64,000 bases of DNA from Sphingopyxis sp. DBS4 (GCF_024628865.1 NZ_CP102384.1:1561001-1625000), one strand, 5' to 3'. Positions 45,142 through 55,839 are shown, numbered from the stretch's first letter. A program made the numbers and translations. The notes: generated by a model from the letters alone, not told the origin.

Positions 45142-45600
45142 TCAGTCCCTCAAATGCAGTTTCATGCCGACATGGCTCTGTACGAAGCCGAGCCGGGCGT
45201 AAAAGCGGTGTGCCGCGGTGCGCGTTGCCGACGATGTAAGCTGGACGAGCTTGCAGGCGCGCGCGCGGCACTGGTCCACCGCCCACAGGATCATCTGCTC
45301 GCCCAGCCTCTGTCCGCGGAGGTCGGCGACGATGCGCACCGCCTCGATCAGTCCGCGCCAGCTTCCGATAAAGGAAAGCCCCGGCAAGAAGCTCAGTTGC
45401 ATCGTCCCGACGATGCGGCCGTCGAGTTCGGCCGCGATCAGCCGCTGGTTCGGGTCGGCGTCGATCGCCTCGAACGCGGCGAGGTAACGCGGGTCCGATG
45501 GGTCGGCCTCGCGGCCCGGCGGAATCACATCCTCGGCGAGCATCGCGAGGATCGCGGGAAGGTCGGCCTTCGTCGCGTCGCGGAGGATCAGGCCGCTCAT
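45142..45600 (-). CDS. GNAT family N-acetyltransferase
   Basis: 152 residues. Acetyl-CoA-binding region [18 protein letters not shown] and the C-terminal [14 protein letters not shown] [15 protein letters not shown] 45600 overlaps the mccA stop (ATGA). Substrate unknown. Confidence 0.87.
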   Translation of the reverse strand: MSGLILRDATKADLPAILAMLAEDVIPPGREADPSDPRYLAAFEAIDADPNQRLIAAELDGRIVGTMQLSFLPGLSFIGSWRGLIEAVRIVADLRGQRLGEQMILWAVDQCRARACKLVQLTSSATRTAAHRFYARLGFVQSHVGMKLHLRD

Positions 45601-47435
45601 TCGGCCGCCTCGATCTTCGCGAGCAGCGCCTCGACCTGCACCTGCGCGCCCGCGACGGCGTTGAGTTCCGCGACGACGCCATCGAACGGCGCGGTCAGGC
45701 TATGTTCCATCTTCATCGCCTCGAGGGTCAGCAGCTTCTGGCCCTTGGTCACCGCGTCGCCCGCGGCGACATCGACGGCGATGATCTTGCCCGGCATCGG
45801 CGACAGGATCGCGCCGTCGCCGGCGCTGCCGGTCGCGCCGCCCTGGGCGCGCCATGGCGACAATTGCCAGACCGAGCCCGCTTCGGCGATCAGCATCGAT
45901 GGCGCGGGCTCGTCGGCGCCGGGGCCGTGGAGCGTCACGTCCACGCGTTTGCCGTCGAGCAGGAAGGGCGCGCTGCGCACATCGGGGGCGTTGAGGCGAA
46001 AGCCCGATTGGAGCGAGCGCGGCACCATCGCCATCGCAGCGTTGGTCAGCGCTTGGCTCGATGGCGCCGGCTCGGCGGCCATGCGGTCGCCGTCGCGGCC
46101 GATAAGCCCCGTATCGACCGTACCCGCCACGAAATCGGGATGATCGAGCGCGGCAATCAGGAAGGCCGAATTGGTCTTCACCGGCCAGATCGCGCTATCC
46201 TCCAGCATCTCCGACAGCATTTCGCGCGCTTCCTCGCGATCCTCGCCATAGGCAATCACCTTGGCGATCATCGGGTCATAGAAAGGCGCAACCTCGGCGC
46301 CCTCATAGACGCCGGTGTCGATGCGGCCGAGTTGCTCGGGAAGCTGGAAGAGTTCGAGCGTGCCAATCGACGGCAGGAAACCCTTCGCCGGATCTTCGGC
46401 ATAGAGGCGCGCCTCCATCGCCCAGCCATTGATCGCGAGTTGATCCTGCGTCAGCGGGATCGGTTCGCCGCTCGCGACGCGAAGCTGCCATTCGACCAGA
46501 TCGACGCCGGTGATTTCCTCGGTCACCGGATGCTCGACTTGCAATCGCGTGTTCATTTCCATGAACCAGATGCGGTCGGCGCGCAGGCCTTCGCTGGCGT
46601 CGGCGATGAACTCGATCGTCCCCGCGCCGACATAGTCGACTGCCTTCGCGGCGCGCACCGCGGCGGCGCAGAGGTCGGCGCGGGTCGCTTCGTCCATGCC
46701 GGGGGCAGGGGCTTCCTCGATCACCTTTTGGTGCCGCCGCTGGAGCGAGCAGTCGCGCTCGAACAGGTGAACGACATTGCCGTGCGTGTCGCCGAACACC
46801 TGCACCTCGATATGGCGCGGGGTCAGGATATATTTCTCGATCAGCACATGGTCGTTGCCGAAAGACGCCGCCGCTTCGCGCTGGCACGAGGCGAGCGCGT
46901 CGGCGAAATCGGCCGCGGCATCGACCTTGCGCATCCCCTTGCCGCCGCCGCCCGCGACCGCCTTGATCAGCACGGGATAGCCGATCTCGGCGGCCTGTTC
47001 GGCAAGGAAAGCGGGGTCCTGATTTTCACCCATATAGCCCGGCGTCACCGGCACCCCGGCATCGGCCATCAGCGTCTTGGCCGCGTCCTTGAGCCCCATC
47101 GCGGTGATCGACGAAGGCTTCGGACCGACCCACACGAGCCCGGCATCGGTCACGGCCTGCGCGAACCCGGCATTTTCGGAGAGGAAGCCATAACCCGGAT
47201 GGATCGCTTCGGCCCCGGTCGCCTTCGCGGCGGCGATGATCTTCTCGCCCACCAGATAGGATTCGCGCGCCGGCGACGGCCCGATATGCACAGCCTCGTC
47301 GGCCTCGCGCACTTGCAGCGCCTTCGCGTCGGCGTCCGAATAGACCGCGACGGTCCTGATGCCCATTTCGCGCGCGGTGCGGATGATGCGACATGCGATC
47401 TCGCCGCGATTGGCGATGAGAAGCGAGGCGATCAC
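45597..47435 (-). CDS. mccA: 3-methylcrotonyl-CoA carboxylase alpha (biotin) subunit
   Basis: 612 residues from GTG 47435. ATP-grasp biotin carboxylase ([41 protein letters not shown]) then a C-terminal biotinyl domain with Lys575 in LEAMKMEH. The SD ggagg of this gene is the outer end of the DUF559 repeat arm, and the start overlaps the DUF559 stop as GTGA. Works with mccB. Confidence 0.93.
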   Translation of the reverse strand: MIASLLIANRGEIACRIIRTAREMGIRTVAVYSDADAKALQVREADEAVHIGPSPARESYLVGEKIIAAAKATGAEAIHPGYGFLSENAGFAQAVTDAGLVWVGPKPSSITAMGLKDAAKTLMADAGVPVTPGYMGENQDPAFLAEQAAEIGYPVLIKAVAGGGGKGMRKVDAAADFADALASCQREAAASFGNDHVLIEKYILTPRHIEVQVFGDTHGNVVHLFERDCSLQRRHQKVIEEAPAPGMDEATRADLCAAAVRAAKAVDYVGAGTIEFIADASEGLRADRIWFMEMNTRLQVEHPVTEEITGVDLVEWQLRVASGEPIPLTQDQLAINGWAMEARLYAEDPAKGFLPSIGTLELFQLPEQLGRIDTGVYEGAEVAPFYDPMIAKVIAYGEDREEAREMLSEMLEDSAIWPVKTNSAFLIAALDHPDFVAGTVDTGLIGRDGDRMAAEPAPSSQALTNAAMAMVPRSLQSGFRLNAPDVRSAPFLLDGKRVDVTLHGPGADEPAPSMLIAEAGSVWQLSPWRAQGGATGSAGDGAILSPMPGKIIAVDVAAGDAVTKGQKLLTLEAMKMEHSLTAPFDGVVAELNAVAGAQVQVEALLAKIEAAE

Positions 47436-47878
47436 AGTCGATCCTCCCCGGCACGGGGAGGGGGACCATCTGCAGGATGGTGGAGGGGCACAGGCGGTTT
47501 GCCTTGCCGTTCGCTGATCTTCATCGCCCGTTCCTTGCACACGTCCGTTATCCGCACCATCGCGGCCTCCAAATTGGTCATGATCGCCGTCGCCGGCACA
47601 CGCAGCGTTGCGACATGCTGCGATTTCAGGAAATTCGATCGGACCGCATCCTGTCGCGCGGCGCGCTCACCGTCATGCGTTCGCCCATCGACCTCGATCG
47701 CCAGCCGCACCGCCGGACAATAGAAATCCAGAATATAGATACCTGCCGGGTGTTGACGCCGAAACTTGAAGCCATCCGGCCGCTCCCGCAATACCCGCCA
47801 GAGCATCCGTTCGGGCAGGCTCATTTCGCTCCGCAATTTGCGGGCGCGTTTCAGCGTGTCGCGGGGGCCGGTGATCAT
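47432..47878 (-). CDS. DUF559 domain protein (Vsr/PD-(D/E)XK-like)
   Basis: 148 residues. Same family as the 8768-9232 protein but clearly diverged (roughly one-third identical by eye): LKRARKLRSEMSLPERMLW, GFKFRRQHP, YILDF (D51), AIEVDGRTH (E62, D64, H68). C-terminal PPVPLHHPADG is translated repeat arm. Stop overlaps the mccA start as GTGA. SD for ATG 47878 comes from the upstream repeat arm. Confidence 0.85.
   Translation of the reverse strand: MITGPRDTLKRARKLRSEMSLPERMLWRVLRERPDGFKFRRQHPAGIYILDFYCPAVRLAIEVDGRTHDGERAARQDAVRSNFLKSQHVATLRVPATAIMTNLEAAMVRITDVCKERAMKISERQGKPPVPLHHPADGPPPRAGEDRL
47439..47491. repeat. Downstream arm of DUF559-2 inverted repeat
   Basis: 53 bp beginning cgatcctccccggcacgggg; holds two small hairpins (cctccccg/cggggagg and ccatc/gatgg). 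Codes for the last residues of the DUF559 protein and supplies the mccA ribosome binding site. Confidence 0.95.
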
Positions 47879-47883
47879 CGAGG

Positions 47884-47936
47884 GTGCCCCTCCACCATCC
47901 TGCGGATGGTCCCCCTCCCCGTGCCGGGGAGGATCG
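47884..47936. repeat. Upstream arm of DUF559-2 inverted repeat
   Basis: Reverse complement of 47439-47491 with one mismatch in 53. Lies six bases before the DUF559 ATG and 21 bp after the mccB stop. Confidence 0.95.
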
Positions 47937-47957
47937 CTAGACTGCCACCGCGCATCA

Positions 47958-49556
47958 TCACATCCTGAACACGCCGAACCCGCGGTCCTCGACCGGAGCG
48001 TTCAGCGTTGCCGCAAAGGCCAGCCCCAGCACGTCGCGCGTCTGCGCGGGGTCGATGATGCCATCGTCCCATAGCCGCGCGGTGGCGTGATAGGGATTGC
48101 CTTCGTCTTCATATTTCTGGCGGATCGGCGCCTTGAAGGCTTCGGCCTCTTCGGGCGTCCATTTGTCGGCGTCGCGGTGGACGGTTGCTAGCACCGATGC
48201 CGCCTGCTCGCCGCCCATCACGCTGATCCGCGCATTGGGCCAGGTGAAGAGGAAACGCGGCGAATAGGCCCGCCCGCACATGCCGTAGTTGCCCGCGCCG
48301 AAGCTGCCGCCGATCAGTACGGTGATCTTCGGCACCGTCGCGGTCGCGACTGCGGTGACCAGCTTCGCGCCATGCTTGGCGATGCCCTCGGCCTCATATT
48401 TGCCGCCGACCATGAAGCCGCTGATATTCTGGAGGAAGAGCAGAGGAATGCGCCGCTGCTGCGCCAGTTCGATGAAATGTGCGCCCTTGACCGCGCTCTC
48501 GCTGAACAGGACGCCATTGTTTGCGAGGATCGCGACCGGAATGCCCCAGATATGCGCGAAGCCGCAGACGAGCGTGCTGCCGTAGTTCGCCTTGAACTCG
48601 TGGAACTCGCTGCCGTCGACGATGCGCGCGATGACTTCATGGACATCGTAAGGCGCACGCACGTCCTGCGGGATGATGCCGTAGAGCTCCTCGGCGGCAT
48701 ATTTGGGCGGGCGCGGGTCTTTCATCGCCACCTCGAAGCCTTGCTCGGCCCCGAAGGTCGAGACGATATCGCGCACGATCGTTAGCGCATGTTCGTCATT
48801 CTCGGCGAGGTGATCGACGACGCCCGATTTCTTCGCATGGAGATCGCCGCCGCCCAGATCCTCGGCGCTGATCTCCTCGCCCGTCGCGGCTTTCACCAGC
48901 GGCGGGCCGGCGAGGAAGATCGTGCCCTGATTGCGCACGATCACCGTCTCGTCGCTCATCGCGGGCACATAAGCCCCGCCCGCGGTGCAGCTTCCCATCA
49001 CGCAGGCGATCTGCGGGATGCGCTTCGCCGACATATTCGCCTGGTTGAAGAAGATGCGCCCGAAATGGTCGCGGTCGGGAAAGACCTGATCCTGATGCGG
49101 CAGATTGGCGCCGCCGCTGTCGACGAGATAGAGGCAGGGCAAGCGGTTCGCCTCGGCGATCTCCTGTGCGCGAAGATGCTTCTTCACCGTCATCGGATAA
49201 TAGGTGCCGCCCTTCACCGTCGCGTCGTTGCAGACGATCATCGCCTGCCGCCCCGACACGCGGCCGATGCCGGCGATCATCCCGGCGCCCGGCACCTCGC
49301 CTTCATACATATCGCCCGCTGCGAGCTGCCCGATCTCGAGGAAGGGCGAGCCCGGATCGAGCAACCGCTCGACCCGCTCGCGCGGCAGCAGCTTGCCGCG
49401 GCTCGTGTGCCGCTCGCGCGATTTTTCATTGCCGCCGAGCGCCGCCGCGGCGACCCGCGCATGGAGTTCGTCGCGCAGGCCGCGATTGTGCGCGGCATTG
49501 GCGCGATACGCGTCGCTTTCCGCATCGATCATCGTTCCCAAGACAGGCGCGCTCAC
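47958..49556 (-). CDS. mccB: 3-methylcrotonyl-CoA carboxylase beta (carboxyltransferase)
   Basis: 532 residues from GTG 49556 (SD ggaga). MCC-specific carboxyltransferase features: [52 protein letters not shown] and [13 protein letters not shown]. Carboxylates 3-methylcrotonyl-CoA in leucine catabolism. First gene of the mccB-DUF559-mccA-GNAT-maoC-citE unit. Confidence 0.93.
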   Translation of the reverse strand: MSAPVLGTMIDAESDAYRANAAHNRGLRDELHARVAAAALGGNEKSRERHTSRGKLLPRERVERLLDPGSPFLEIGQLAAGDMYEGEVPGAGMIAGIGRVSGRQAMIVCNDATVKGGTYYPMTVKKHLRAQEIAEANRLPCLYLVDSGGANLPHQDQVFPDRDHFGRIFFNQANMSAKRIPQIACVMGSCTAGGAYVPAMSDETVIVRNQGTIFLAGPPLVKAATGEEISAEDLGGGDLHAKKSGVVDHLAENDEHALTIVRDIVSTFGAEQGFEVAMKDPRPPKYAAEELYGIIPQDVRAPYDVHEVIARIVDGSEFHEFKANYGSTLVCGFAHIWGIPVAILANNGVLFSESAVKGAHFIELAQQRRIPLLFLQNISGFMVGGKYEAEGIAKHGAKLVTAVATATVPKITVLIGGSFGAGNYGMCGRAYSPRFLFTWPNARISVMGGEQAASVLATVHRDADKWTPEEAEAFKAPIRQKYEDEGNPYHATARLWDDGIIDPAQTRDVLGLAFAATLNAPVEDRGFGVFRM

Positions 49557-49702
49557 GTCTTTCACTCTCCCGCTGAAGTCCGGCGGGATACCCCGCCGCT
49601 CGTCGACCCACAAGGACCGCAGGCCGAAAATGGTTGGCATTGAAACCGGATCGTCACAGGCCTATGCCCCTTCGCATCCCCCATAAAAGCAAGGCCGACC
49701 CC

Positions 49703-51790
49703 ATGAAAAAGACCGTCTTCGCCATCCTTCTGTCCACCGCCGCGATCGTCGCGGGTCCGGTCGCCTGTTCGAAGGGCGGCGACAAGGCCGACGCCAGCTA
49801 CACCGTCGGCACCGAACTCGGCATCAGCAAGACCGCGATGGACACCAGCGTGAAGCCCGGCGACGACTTTTACGCCTATGCCAACGGCAATTGGCAAAAG
49901 ACGACCGCGATCCCGGCGGACCGCTCGTCGACTGGCGCCTTCTACATAGCCTTCCTCGAAACCGAAAAGCGCACCCGCGAGCTGGTCGACGCGATCGTCA
50001 AGAGCGGCGGCGATCCCAAGACCGACGACGGCCGCATCGCCGCCTTCTACAACGCCTATATGAACACCAAGGCGATCGACGCCGCGGGGATGAAGCCGGT
50101 CGAAGCCGATCTCGCGCGCTTCGCGGCGATCACCGACAAGGCCTCGCTGTCGAAGGTGCTGGGCGAGCAGACCCGCGCCGACGTCGATCCGCTGAACGCG
50201 ACCGATTTCAACACCGAAAATCTGTTCGGCATCTTCGTGACGCAGGGCCTCGCCACGCCCGGCGAGGTGATCCCCTATGTGCTGCAGGGCGGCCTCGGCC
50301 TGCCCGAGCGCGAATATTATCTGTCGGCCGATCCCAAGATGGCGACGATCCGCACGCAGTATCAGGCCTATATCGCCAAGCTGCTGACCGCTGCGGGTCA
50401 GAGCGATGCCGAGGCGAAGGCGAAGCGCATCTACGACCTCGAGGTCAAGATCGCGAAGGCGCACGCGAACCGCGAGGACAGCGAGGATTTCGCCAAGTCG
50501 GCGGGCGTCTGGGCGAAGGGCGATTTCGCGACGAAGGCGCCGGGTATCGACTGGGACGCTTATTTCGCGGCGGCGGGGCTCGACAAGGCGGCGAAGTTCG
50601 GTGCCTATCATGCGCGGGCGATCACCGGCCTGTCGGCGCTCGTGGCATCGGAGCCGCTCGATACGTGGAAGGACTGGCTGGCGTTTCACCAGATCAACAG
50701 CCACACCGACGTGCTTCCAACCGCGCTCGATAATGCGCACTTCGCTTTTTACGGCACGACGCTTTCGGGCACACCGGAGCAGCGCAGCCGCGACAAGCGC
50801 GCACTCGACGCGCTGAACACCGACCTCGGCGACGCGGTCGGCCGCGTCTATGCCGAGAAATATTTCCCGGCATCGGCGAAGGCCGAGGTCGGCGATATGG
50901 TGAAGGGCATCAAGGCGGCGTTCGCCACGCGCGTAAACGCGATCGACTGGATGGCCCCCGAAACCAAGAAGGAAGCGATCAAGAAGGTCGAGACGATCGT
51001 CGTCGGCGTCGGCTATCCCGAAACCTGGCGCGATTACGGCAGCTACACCGTCAGCACCGACAATGCCTATGCCAACGAAGTCGCGGGCGAGAAGGCCGAA
51101 TATGCGCATCAGCTCGCCAAGATCGGCAAGCCGATGGACAAGGCCGAATGGTGGATGACGCCGCAGACGGTTAACGCCGTCAACCTGCCGGTGCAGAACG
51201 CGCTGAACTTCCCCGCCGCGATCCTGCAACCGCCCTTCTTCAACGCCGCCGCCGACCCCGCCTATAATTATGGCGCGATCGGCGCCGTCATCGGGCATGA
51301 GATCAGCCACAGTTTCGACAACAACGGTGCGGCCTTCGATTCCACCGGGGCGCTGCGTAACTGGTGGACGGCGGCCGATCTCAAGAAGTTCGAGGAAGCC
51401 GGCGCCGCGCTCGCCGCGCAGTTCGACACCTACAAGCCGTTCCCCGACCTCGCGGTGAACGGCAAGCTGACGCTGGGCGAGAATATCGCCGACGTCGCGG
51501 GCTTGCAGGCCGCTTACGACGCCTATCACGCCTCGCTCGGCGGCAAGGCGGCGCCGGTGATCGACGGCTTCACCGGCGACCAGCGCTTCTTCATCGCCTA
51601 TGCGCAGACCTGGGCGACCAAGATGCGCGACGAGGCGCTGCGCGCGCGCATCGCGACCGACGGCCATGCGCCGGGCATGTACCGCGCGCTCACCGTCCGC
51701 AACCTCGATGCCTGGTACAAGGCGTTCGACGTCAAGGAAGGCGACAAGCTCTACCTCGCGCCCGACAAGCGCGTGCGCGTGTGGGGATAA
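49703..51790 (+). CDS. M13 family metallopeptidase (neprilysin/PepO-like)
   Basis: 695 residues. Signal peptide with a Cys at about 22 (GPVACSKG), a possible but imperfect lipobox. Zinc motif HEISHSFD (about residue 532) and ENIADVAG; DFYAYANGNW near the N-terminus and LPEREYY are typical of M13. Periplasmic oligopeptidase. It is on the opposite strand and breaks the leucine cluster between ivd and mccB. Confidence 0.95.
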   Translation: MKKTVFAILLSTAAIVAGPVACSKGGDKADASYTVGTELGISKTAMDTSVKPGDDFYAYANGNWQKTTAIPADRSSTGAFYIAFLETEKRTRELVDAIVKSGGDPKTDDGRIAAFYNAYMNTKAIDAAGMKPVEADLARFAAITDKASLSKVLGEQTRADVDPLNATDFNTENLFGIFVTQGLATPGEVIPYVLQGGLGLPEREYYLSADPKMATIRTQYQAYIAKLLTAAGQSDAEAKAKRIYDLEVKIAKAHANREDSEDFAKSAGVWAKGDFATKAPGIDWDAYFAAAGLDKAAKFGAYHARAITGLSALVASEPLDTWKDWLAFHQINSHTDVLPTALDNAHFAFYGTTLSGTPEQRSRDKRALDALNTDLGDAVGRVYAEKYFPASAKAEVGDMVKGIKAAFATRVNAIDWMAPETKKEAIKKVETIVVGVGYPETWRDYGSYTVSTDNAYANEVAGEKAEYAHQLAKIGKPMDKAEWWMTPQTVNAVNLPVQNALNFPAAILQPPFFNAAADPAYNYGAIGAVIGHEISHSFDNNGAAFDSTGALRNWWTAADLKKFEEAGAALAAQFDTYKPFPDLAVNGKLTLGENIADVAGLQAAYDAYHASLGGKAAPVIDGFTGDQRFFIAYAQTWATKMRDEALRARIATDGHAPGMYRALTVRNLDAWYKAFDVKEGDKLYLAPDKRVRVWG

Positions 51791-51810
51791 CGCCAAGGCA
51801 GGGCGGGGCA

Positions 51811-52089
51811 TCAATCGGCCCCGCCTTCCTTCTTTGCGGGCCTCTTGCGGATCAGGTGACTGTAGACGCCGACCAGGTTGATGCAGAGCAACGCGACATT
51901 CTGCCAGCCGATGCCTTCGCTGTCGGGTTGCAGGAAGCCCCAGGCGATCAGCGCGAGGCTGCTTGTCACGAAGATCACGAACGCCCAGCCGTTCCACCGC
52001 TCGCCGAGGTTGAGCGAGACGAGCAGCGCCGCAAGCGTCGCCGCGGCGGCGCCATAATATTGCAGGGCATCGAGCAGGGTCTGATTCAC
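51811..52089 (-). CDS. Small membrane protein, unknown
   Basis: 92 residues from GTG 52089, which overlaps the upstream stop as GTGA. Three hydrophobic segments, basic C-terminus (IRKRPAKKEGG). No family recognised. Last gene of the ivd unit. Confidence 0.65.
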   Translation of the reverse strand: MNQTLLDALQYYGAAAATLAALLVSLNLGERWNGWAFVIFVTSSLALIAWGFLQPDSEGIGWQNVALLCINLVGVYSHLIRKRPAKKEGGAD

Positions 52090-52436
52090 GAGAAACCGCC
52101 GATCAGCGCGAAAAGCCCTGCCGCGCTCAGCACCGGCCAGGCGATGTGACGGCCTTTCGTATAGGCCGCGTTGAACAGTCCCGTCGCGAGCCACGCCGCC
52201 CCGATGGCGGTCAGCAGCCCCTTCGGCGTTCCGGGCCAGCTCACCGCCGCCGCCGAAACGAGCATCAGCACCGATGTCGCGTGCCAGGCGAAGCGGACGA
52301 TGCGGCGGACGAGCGCGTCGGCGAGCGGGCCTTCGCGGCTCCGCAGCAGTGGCGCGATCAGGCGCCGGTAGCCGAGCGCCGAGTGCACCAGCGCTGCCGC
52401 CACCATGCAGGCGGACGACAGCCCGGTCCAGATCAC
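52086..52436 (-). CDS. Small membrane protein, unknown
   Basis: 116 residues from GTG 52436, GTGA overlap with ivd. Four hydrophobic helices, with basic residues in the first loop. Coupled to both neighbours. No function known. Confidence 0.65.
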   Translation of the reverse strand: MIWTGLSSACMVAAALVHSALGYRRLIAPLLRSREGPLADALVRRIVRFAWHATSVLMLVSAAAVSWPGTPKGLLTAIGAAWLATGLFNAAYTKGRHIAWPVLSAAGLFALIGGFS

Positions 52437-53602
52437 GCGCCGGCGCCGATCAGTTCGCGGCCGATCAGCATCCGGCGAATCTCGTTAGTCCCCGCGCCGA
52501 TGTCGAGCAGCTTGGCGTCGCGCCAGTAACGCTCGACGGGCCAGTCCCTGGTGTAGCCCGCGCCGCCCAGCGCCTGGATCGCCTCGCCCGCGACCTTCAC
52601 CGCATTTTCGCTTGCGAGCAGAATGCAGCCCGCGGCGTCGAAGCGCGTCGTCTGCCCCGCATCGCACGCCTTGGCGACGTTATAGACATAGGAGCGCGCC
52701 GACTGGAGCATCACATACATATCGGCGATCTTCGCCTGCATGAGCTGGAACGACCCGATCGGCTTGCCGAACTGCTTGCGCTCGCGAACATAAGGAATGA
52801 CGGTGTCGAGGCACGCCTGCATGATGCCGAGCTGGAGCCCCGCGAGCACGACGCGCTCGTAATCGAGCCCCGACATCAGCACGCCGACGCCGCCGTTCTC
52901 CGGTCCCATCACCTGGCTCTCGGGCACTTCGCAGTCGGTGAAGACGAGCTCGGCGGTCGGCGAGCCGCGCATCCCGACCTTGTCGATCTTCTGCCCGATG
53001 GCGAAGCCCGGCATGTCCTTCTCGATCAGGAAAGCGGTAATCCCGCGCGACCCGGCTTCGGGCGAGGTCTTGGCATAGACGACGAGCGTGTCGGCACAGG
53101 TCGCGTTGGTGATCCAGAACTTCGTGCCGTTGAGGATGAAGCGGTCGCCCTTCTTCTCGGCCTTCAGCTTCATCGACACGACGTCGCTGCCCGCCCCGGC
53201 TTCGGACATGGCGAGGCTGCCGACATGCTCGCCGCTGATCAGCTTGGGGAGATATTTCGCCTTCTGCTCGTCATTGCCCCAGCGGCGGATCTGGTTGACG
53301 CAGAGGTTCGAGTGGGCACCATAGCTGAGGCCGATCGCACCCGAAGCCCGCGACACCTCCTCGACCGCGATGACATGCTCGAGATAGCCAAGCCCAAGCC
53401 CGCCCCATTCCTCTTCGACCGTGATGCCATGCAGACCAAGCGCGCCCATCGCGGGCCACAGTTCGGCGCGCGGGAACCAGTCCTCGGCGTCGGCCCTGGC
53501 GGCGAGCGGGGCGATCTGATCCTCGGCGAAGCGGGCGGTGGTCTCGCGGATCATGTCGGCGGTTTCGCCGAGCGCGAAGTCGAAATCGGGGGTGGCGCGC
53601 AT
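52433..53602 (-). CDS. ivd: Isovaleryl-CoA dehydrogenase
   Basis: 389 residues from ATG 53602 (SD gaaggg; ATG 53608 is an alternative). Diagnostic IVD catalytic Glu in [10 protein letters not shown], plus [21 protein letters not shown] and [13 protein letters not shown]. Third step of leucine breakdown, making the substrate for MccAB. Confidence 0.93.
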   Translation of the reverse strand: MRATPDFDFALGETADMIRETTARFAEDQIAPLAARADAEDWFPRAELWPAMGALGLHGITVEEEWGGLGLGYLEHVIAVEEVSRASGAIGLSYGAHSNLCVNQIRRWGNDEQKAKYLPKLISGEHVGSLAMSEAGAGSDVVSMKLKAEKKGDRFILNGTKFWITNATCADTLVVYAKTSPEAGSRGITAFLIEKDMPGFAIGQKIDKVGMRGSPTAELVFTDCEVPESQVMGPENGGVGVLMSGLDYERVVLAGLQLGIMQACLDTVIPYVRERKQFGKPIGSFQLMQAKIADMYVMLQSARSYVYNVAKACDAGQTTRFDAAGCILLASENAVKVAGEAIQALGGAGYTRDWPVERYWRDAKLLDIGAGTNEIRRMLIGRELIGAGA

Positions 53603-53655
53603 GAGCATCCCTTCGGTCAGGGGCGGAACATCGTCCCTGTCTGCCCGAAAGCGCG

Positions 53656-53705
53656 TTCATATGAAAATTGAAACTACGCGCGATTCAGCATAAAGAAAAT
53701 TTATG
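53656..53705. promoter_or_regulatory. AT-rich divergent ivd/lysR control region
   Basis: The palindrome TTCATATGAA (53656-53665) and the inverted repeat CATAAA-N5-TTTATG (53689-53705, touching the LysR start) lie in an AT-rich stretch in otherwise GC-rich DNA. These are plausible LysR-type binding sites; no consensus can be assigned. Confidence 0.4.
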
Positions 53706-54605
53706 ATAAAGCGATCGCACATCCGGCAGTTCCTCGCGGTCGTCGATGCGGGCAGCTTCACCCGCGCGGCGCAGCAGATCCGCGTGACCCAGCCGGCGCT
53801 CTCGACCGGGATCGCCGATCTCGAACGGCTCGTCGGCGCGACGCTCTTCATCCGCAATCGCCGCCAGATCCGCCTGACCGAGGCGGGCGGGCGCTTCCTG
53901 CCGATCGCACGCGACCTCGAACGCGGTTTTCGTGCTGCCGACGGCTTCGGCCGCGCCGAAGAGGGCGACAAGCCGCTGCTGCGGCTCGGGACGATCCGGT
54001 CGGTTCCCGGCGAAATTCTGCAGAATATCGCGGCCCTGCTTGCACGCGATTTCGGGCTCGAGATCAGCGAGAACAGCGAGTCCGAACTGCGCGCGGCGAT
54101 CCACGGCAGGCGTCTCCACATGGCGATCGTCCCGCTGCGTCCCGGCGAGCGAGCGCCCGATGTCGTGCCGCTCTATGAAGAGCCTTTCGTGATGTTCGTC
54201 GCCGCCGATCATCCGCTCGCGGGGCGGGATGAGGTCGACCCGGAAGAGCTGGCCTCCGAAACGATGATCGCCCGCCGGTCGTGCGAATTGCTCGACGCGA
54301 CCAGTCGTTTCTTCACCCGCCGCCGCGTCCGCCCGCGCTTCGCGTTGCGCAGCGACAGCGACGAGCGCTGCCTGCGGATGGTTGCCGCGGGAGTCGGGAT
54401 CACCACCGCGCCCGTATCGCTGGCGATCGGCGGCGTCGTCCCGTTGAAGGTGACGGGCTATGACTTCCGGCGCGAACTGGGACTGGTCCTCGATCCGGCA
54501 TGGCGAACCTTGCCCGCGGTTGAGCCGCGATTGAGCCGCGTCCTCGAAACGATCGGCTCGATCGGCACCGAATGGCGGCAGGAAAAAGTCGATGCCGCAG
54601 GATGA
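53703..54605 (+). CDS. LysR family transcriptional regulator
   Basis: 300 residues. N-terminal HTH (FLAVVDAGSFTRAAQQIRVTQPALS, then LVGATLFIRNRRQIRLTEAG) and a periplasmic-binding-like effector domain. Divergent from ivd, 100 bp apart, so a candidate regulator of ivd. Confidence 0.92.
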   Translation: MIKRSHIRQFLAVVDAGSFTRAAQQIRVTQPALSTGIADLERLVGATLFIRNRRQIRLTEAGGRFLPIARDLERGFRAADGFGRAEEGDKPLLRLGTIRSVPGEILQNIAALLARDFGLEISENSESELRAAIHGRRLHMAIVPLRPGERAPDVVPLYEEPFVMFVAADHPLAGRDEVDPEELASETMIARRSCELLDATSRFFTRRRVRPRFALRSDSDERCLRMVAAGVGITTAPVSLAIGGVVPLKVTGYDFRRELGLVLDPAWRTLPAVEPRLSRVLETIGSIGTEWRQEKVDAAG

Positions 54606-54770
54606 GCCCGCGATCTCACAAGCCAGACTTGCAGCGCCCAAAGGCCATAATGTTTGCCCATGGGCCGGGCGCGGCGTTACGGCGACCGGCATATCCCGTC
54701 CATTTGGACGTAGGGCGAAATGAATAATGCGCTAATCCGTTGCCCGGCGGACATATGAGGAGGCTGGTTG

Positions 54771-55697
54771 GTGTCGTCTGATTTGCGGGCAGGATCGTCT
54801 GGGTTGACCCATCTCGATCGGCTGGAGGCCGAGAGCATATATATCATGCGCGAAGTGATGGCCGACGCCGCCAAGCCCGTCATGCTCTATAGCGTCGGCA
54901 AGGACAGCGCGGTGATGCTGCACCTGGCGCGCAAGGCCTTCTATCCCTCGCCGCCGCCGTTTCCGTTGCTGCACGTCGACACGACGTGGAAATTCCGGGC
55001 CATGTACGAACTGCGCGACCGCATGGCGCGCGAGAGCGGCATGGAGCTCATCGTCTATCAGAACCCCGAGGCGAAGGAGCGCGGGATCAATCCGTTCGAT
55101 CACGGCCCCTTGCACACCGACATGTGGAAGACCGAAGGGTTGAAGCAGGCGCTCGACCTTTACGGCTTCGACGTCGCTTTCGGCGGCGCGCGGCGCGATG
55201 AAGAGAAGAGTCGGGCGAAAGAGCGTATCTTCTCGTTCCGCACCGCAAGCCACGGCTGGGACCCCAAGAAGCAGCGTCCCGAGCTTTGGAACCTCTACAA
55301 CGCGAAGAAAGCGAAAGGCGAGAGCATCCGCGTCTTCCCGATCTCGAATTGGACCGAGCTCGATATCTGGCAATATATCGCGCGCGAAAATATCCCGATC
55401 GTCCCGCTCTATTTCGCCGCGCCGCGCCCGACCGTGGAGCGCGACGGGCTGTTGCTGATGGTCGACGACGACCGCTTCCCGCTGAAGGAGGGCGAGGTGC
55501 CGGTGGAACGTTCGGTGCGCTTCCGCACGCTCGGCTGCTACCCGCTCACCGGCGCGGTCGAGAGCGAGGCGGCGACCTTGTCCGAAGTGATCCAGGAAAT
55601 GCTGCTGACCACGACCAGCGAGCGCCAGGGCCGCATCATCGACAAGGACGGCGGCGATGCGTCGATGGAGAAAAAGAAGCAGGAGGGGTATTTTTGA
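54771..55697 (+). CDS. cysD: Sulfate adenylyltransferase subunit 2
   Basis: 308 residues from GTG 54771 (TTG 54768 also possible; SD gaggagg). PP-loop [57 protein letters not shown] sulfurylase catalytic subunit, with cysN 142 bp downstream past a repeat cluster. Confidence 0.95.
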   Translation: MSSDLRAGSSGLTHLDRLEAESIYIMREVMADAAKPVMLYSVGKDSAVMLHLARKAFYPSPPPFPLLHVDTTWKFRAMYELRDRMARESGMELIVYQNPEAKERGINPFDHGPLHTDMWKTEGLKQALDLYGFDVAFGGARRDEEKSRAKERIFSFRTASHGWDPKKQRPELWNLYNAKKAKGESIRVFPISNWTELDIWQYIARENIPIVPLYFAAPRPTVERDGLLLMVDDDRFPLKEGEVPVERSVRFRTLGCYPLTGAVESEAATLSEVIQEMLLTTTSERQGRIIDKDGGDASMEKKKQEGYF

Positions 55698-55704
55698 CCC
55701 GCCA

Positions 55705-55831
55705 CGTCAATCTTCAGATTGACGAAGGGTCAACCCCCGCGAAGGCGGGGGCCTCTTTCGGAACCAATGGACGAAGCGGGATTGCGCTGCGAGTCACGCG
55801 CCTCGCAGCGCCCTTCGCGGGAATGACGAAG
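55705..55831. repeat. Cluster of hairpins between cysD and cysN
   Basis: Three hairpins in 127 bp: GTCAATC/GATTGAC (55705-55722), cccccgc-gaag-gcggggg (55734-55751), and gcgctgcgag/ctcgcagcgc (55784-55811), the last a 10-bp perfect stem. They separate two genes that normally abut, in the same operon. Confidence 0.8.
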
Positions 55832-55839
55832 TTAAAGAT

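Larger units (their letters stand above)
47439..47936 (-). mobile_element. Candidate repeat-bounded DUF559 unit inserted between mccB and mccA
   Basis: 53-bp inverted repeats at 47439-47491 and 47884-47936 differ at one base and enclose a DUF559 gene transcribed in operon direction. The repeat sequence is unrelated to that of the 8784-9210 unit. On the minus strand the upstream arm gives a ggagggg SD for the DUF559 gene and the downstream arm gives a ggagg SD for mccA. No transposase. Mobility inferred. Confidence 0.6.

Noticed and set aside
49562..51997. 811-codon minus-strand frame
   Set aside because: Antisense to the M13 peptidase, which has HEISH and ENxAD motifs; no family features in the shadow frame.
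54606..54770. Riboswitch ahead of cysD
   Set aside because: No recognisable SAM or other riboswitch core could be found by eye.
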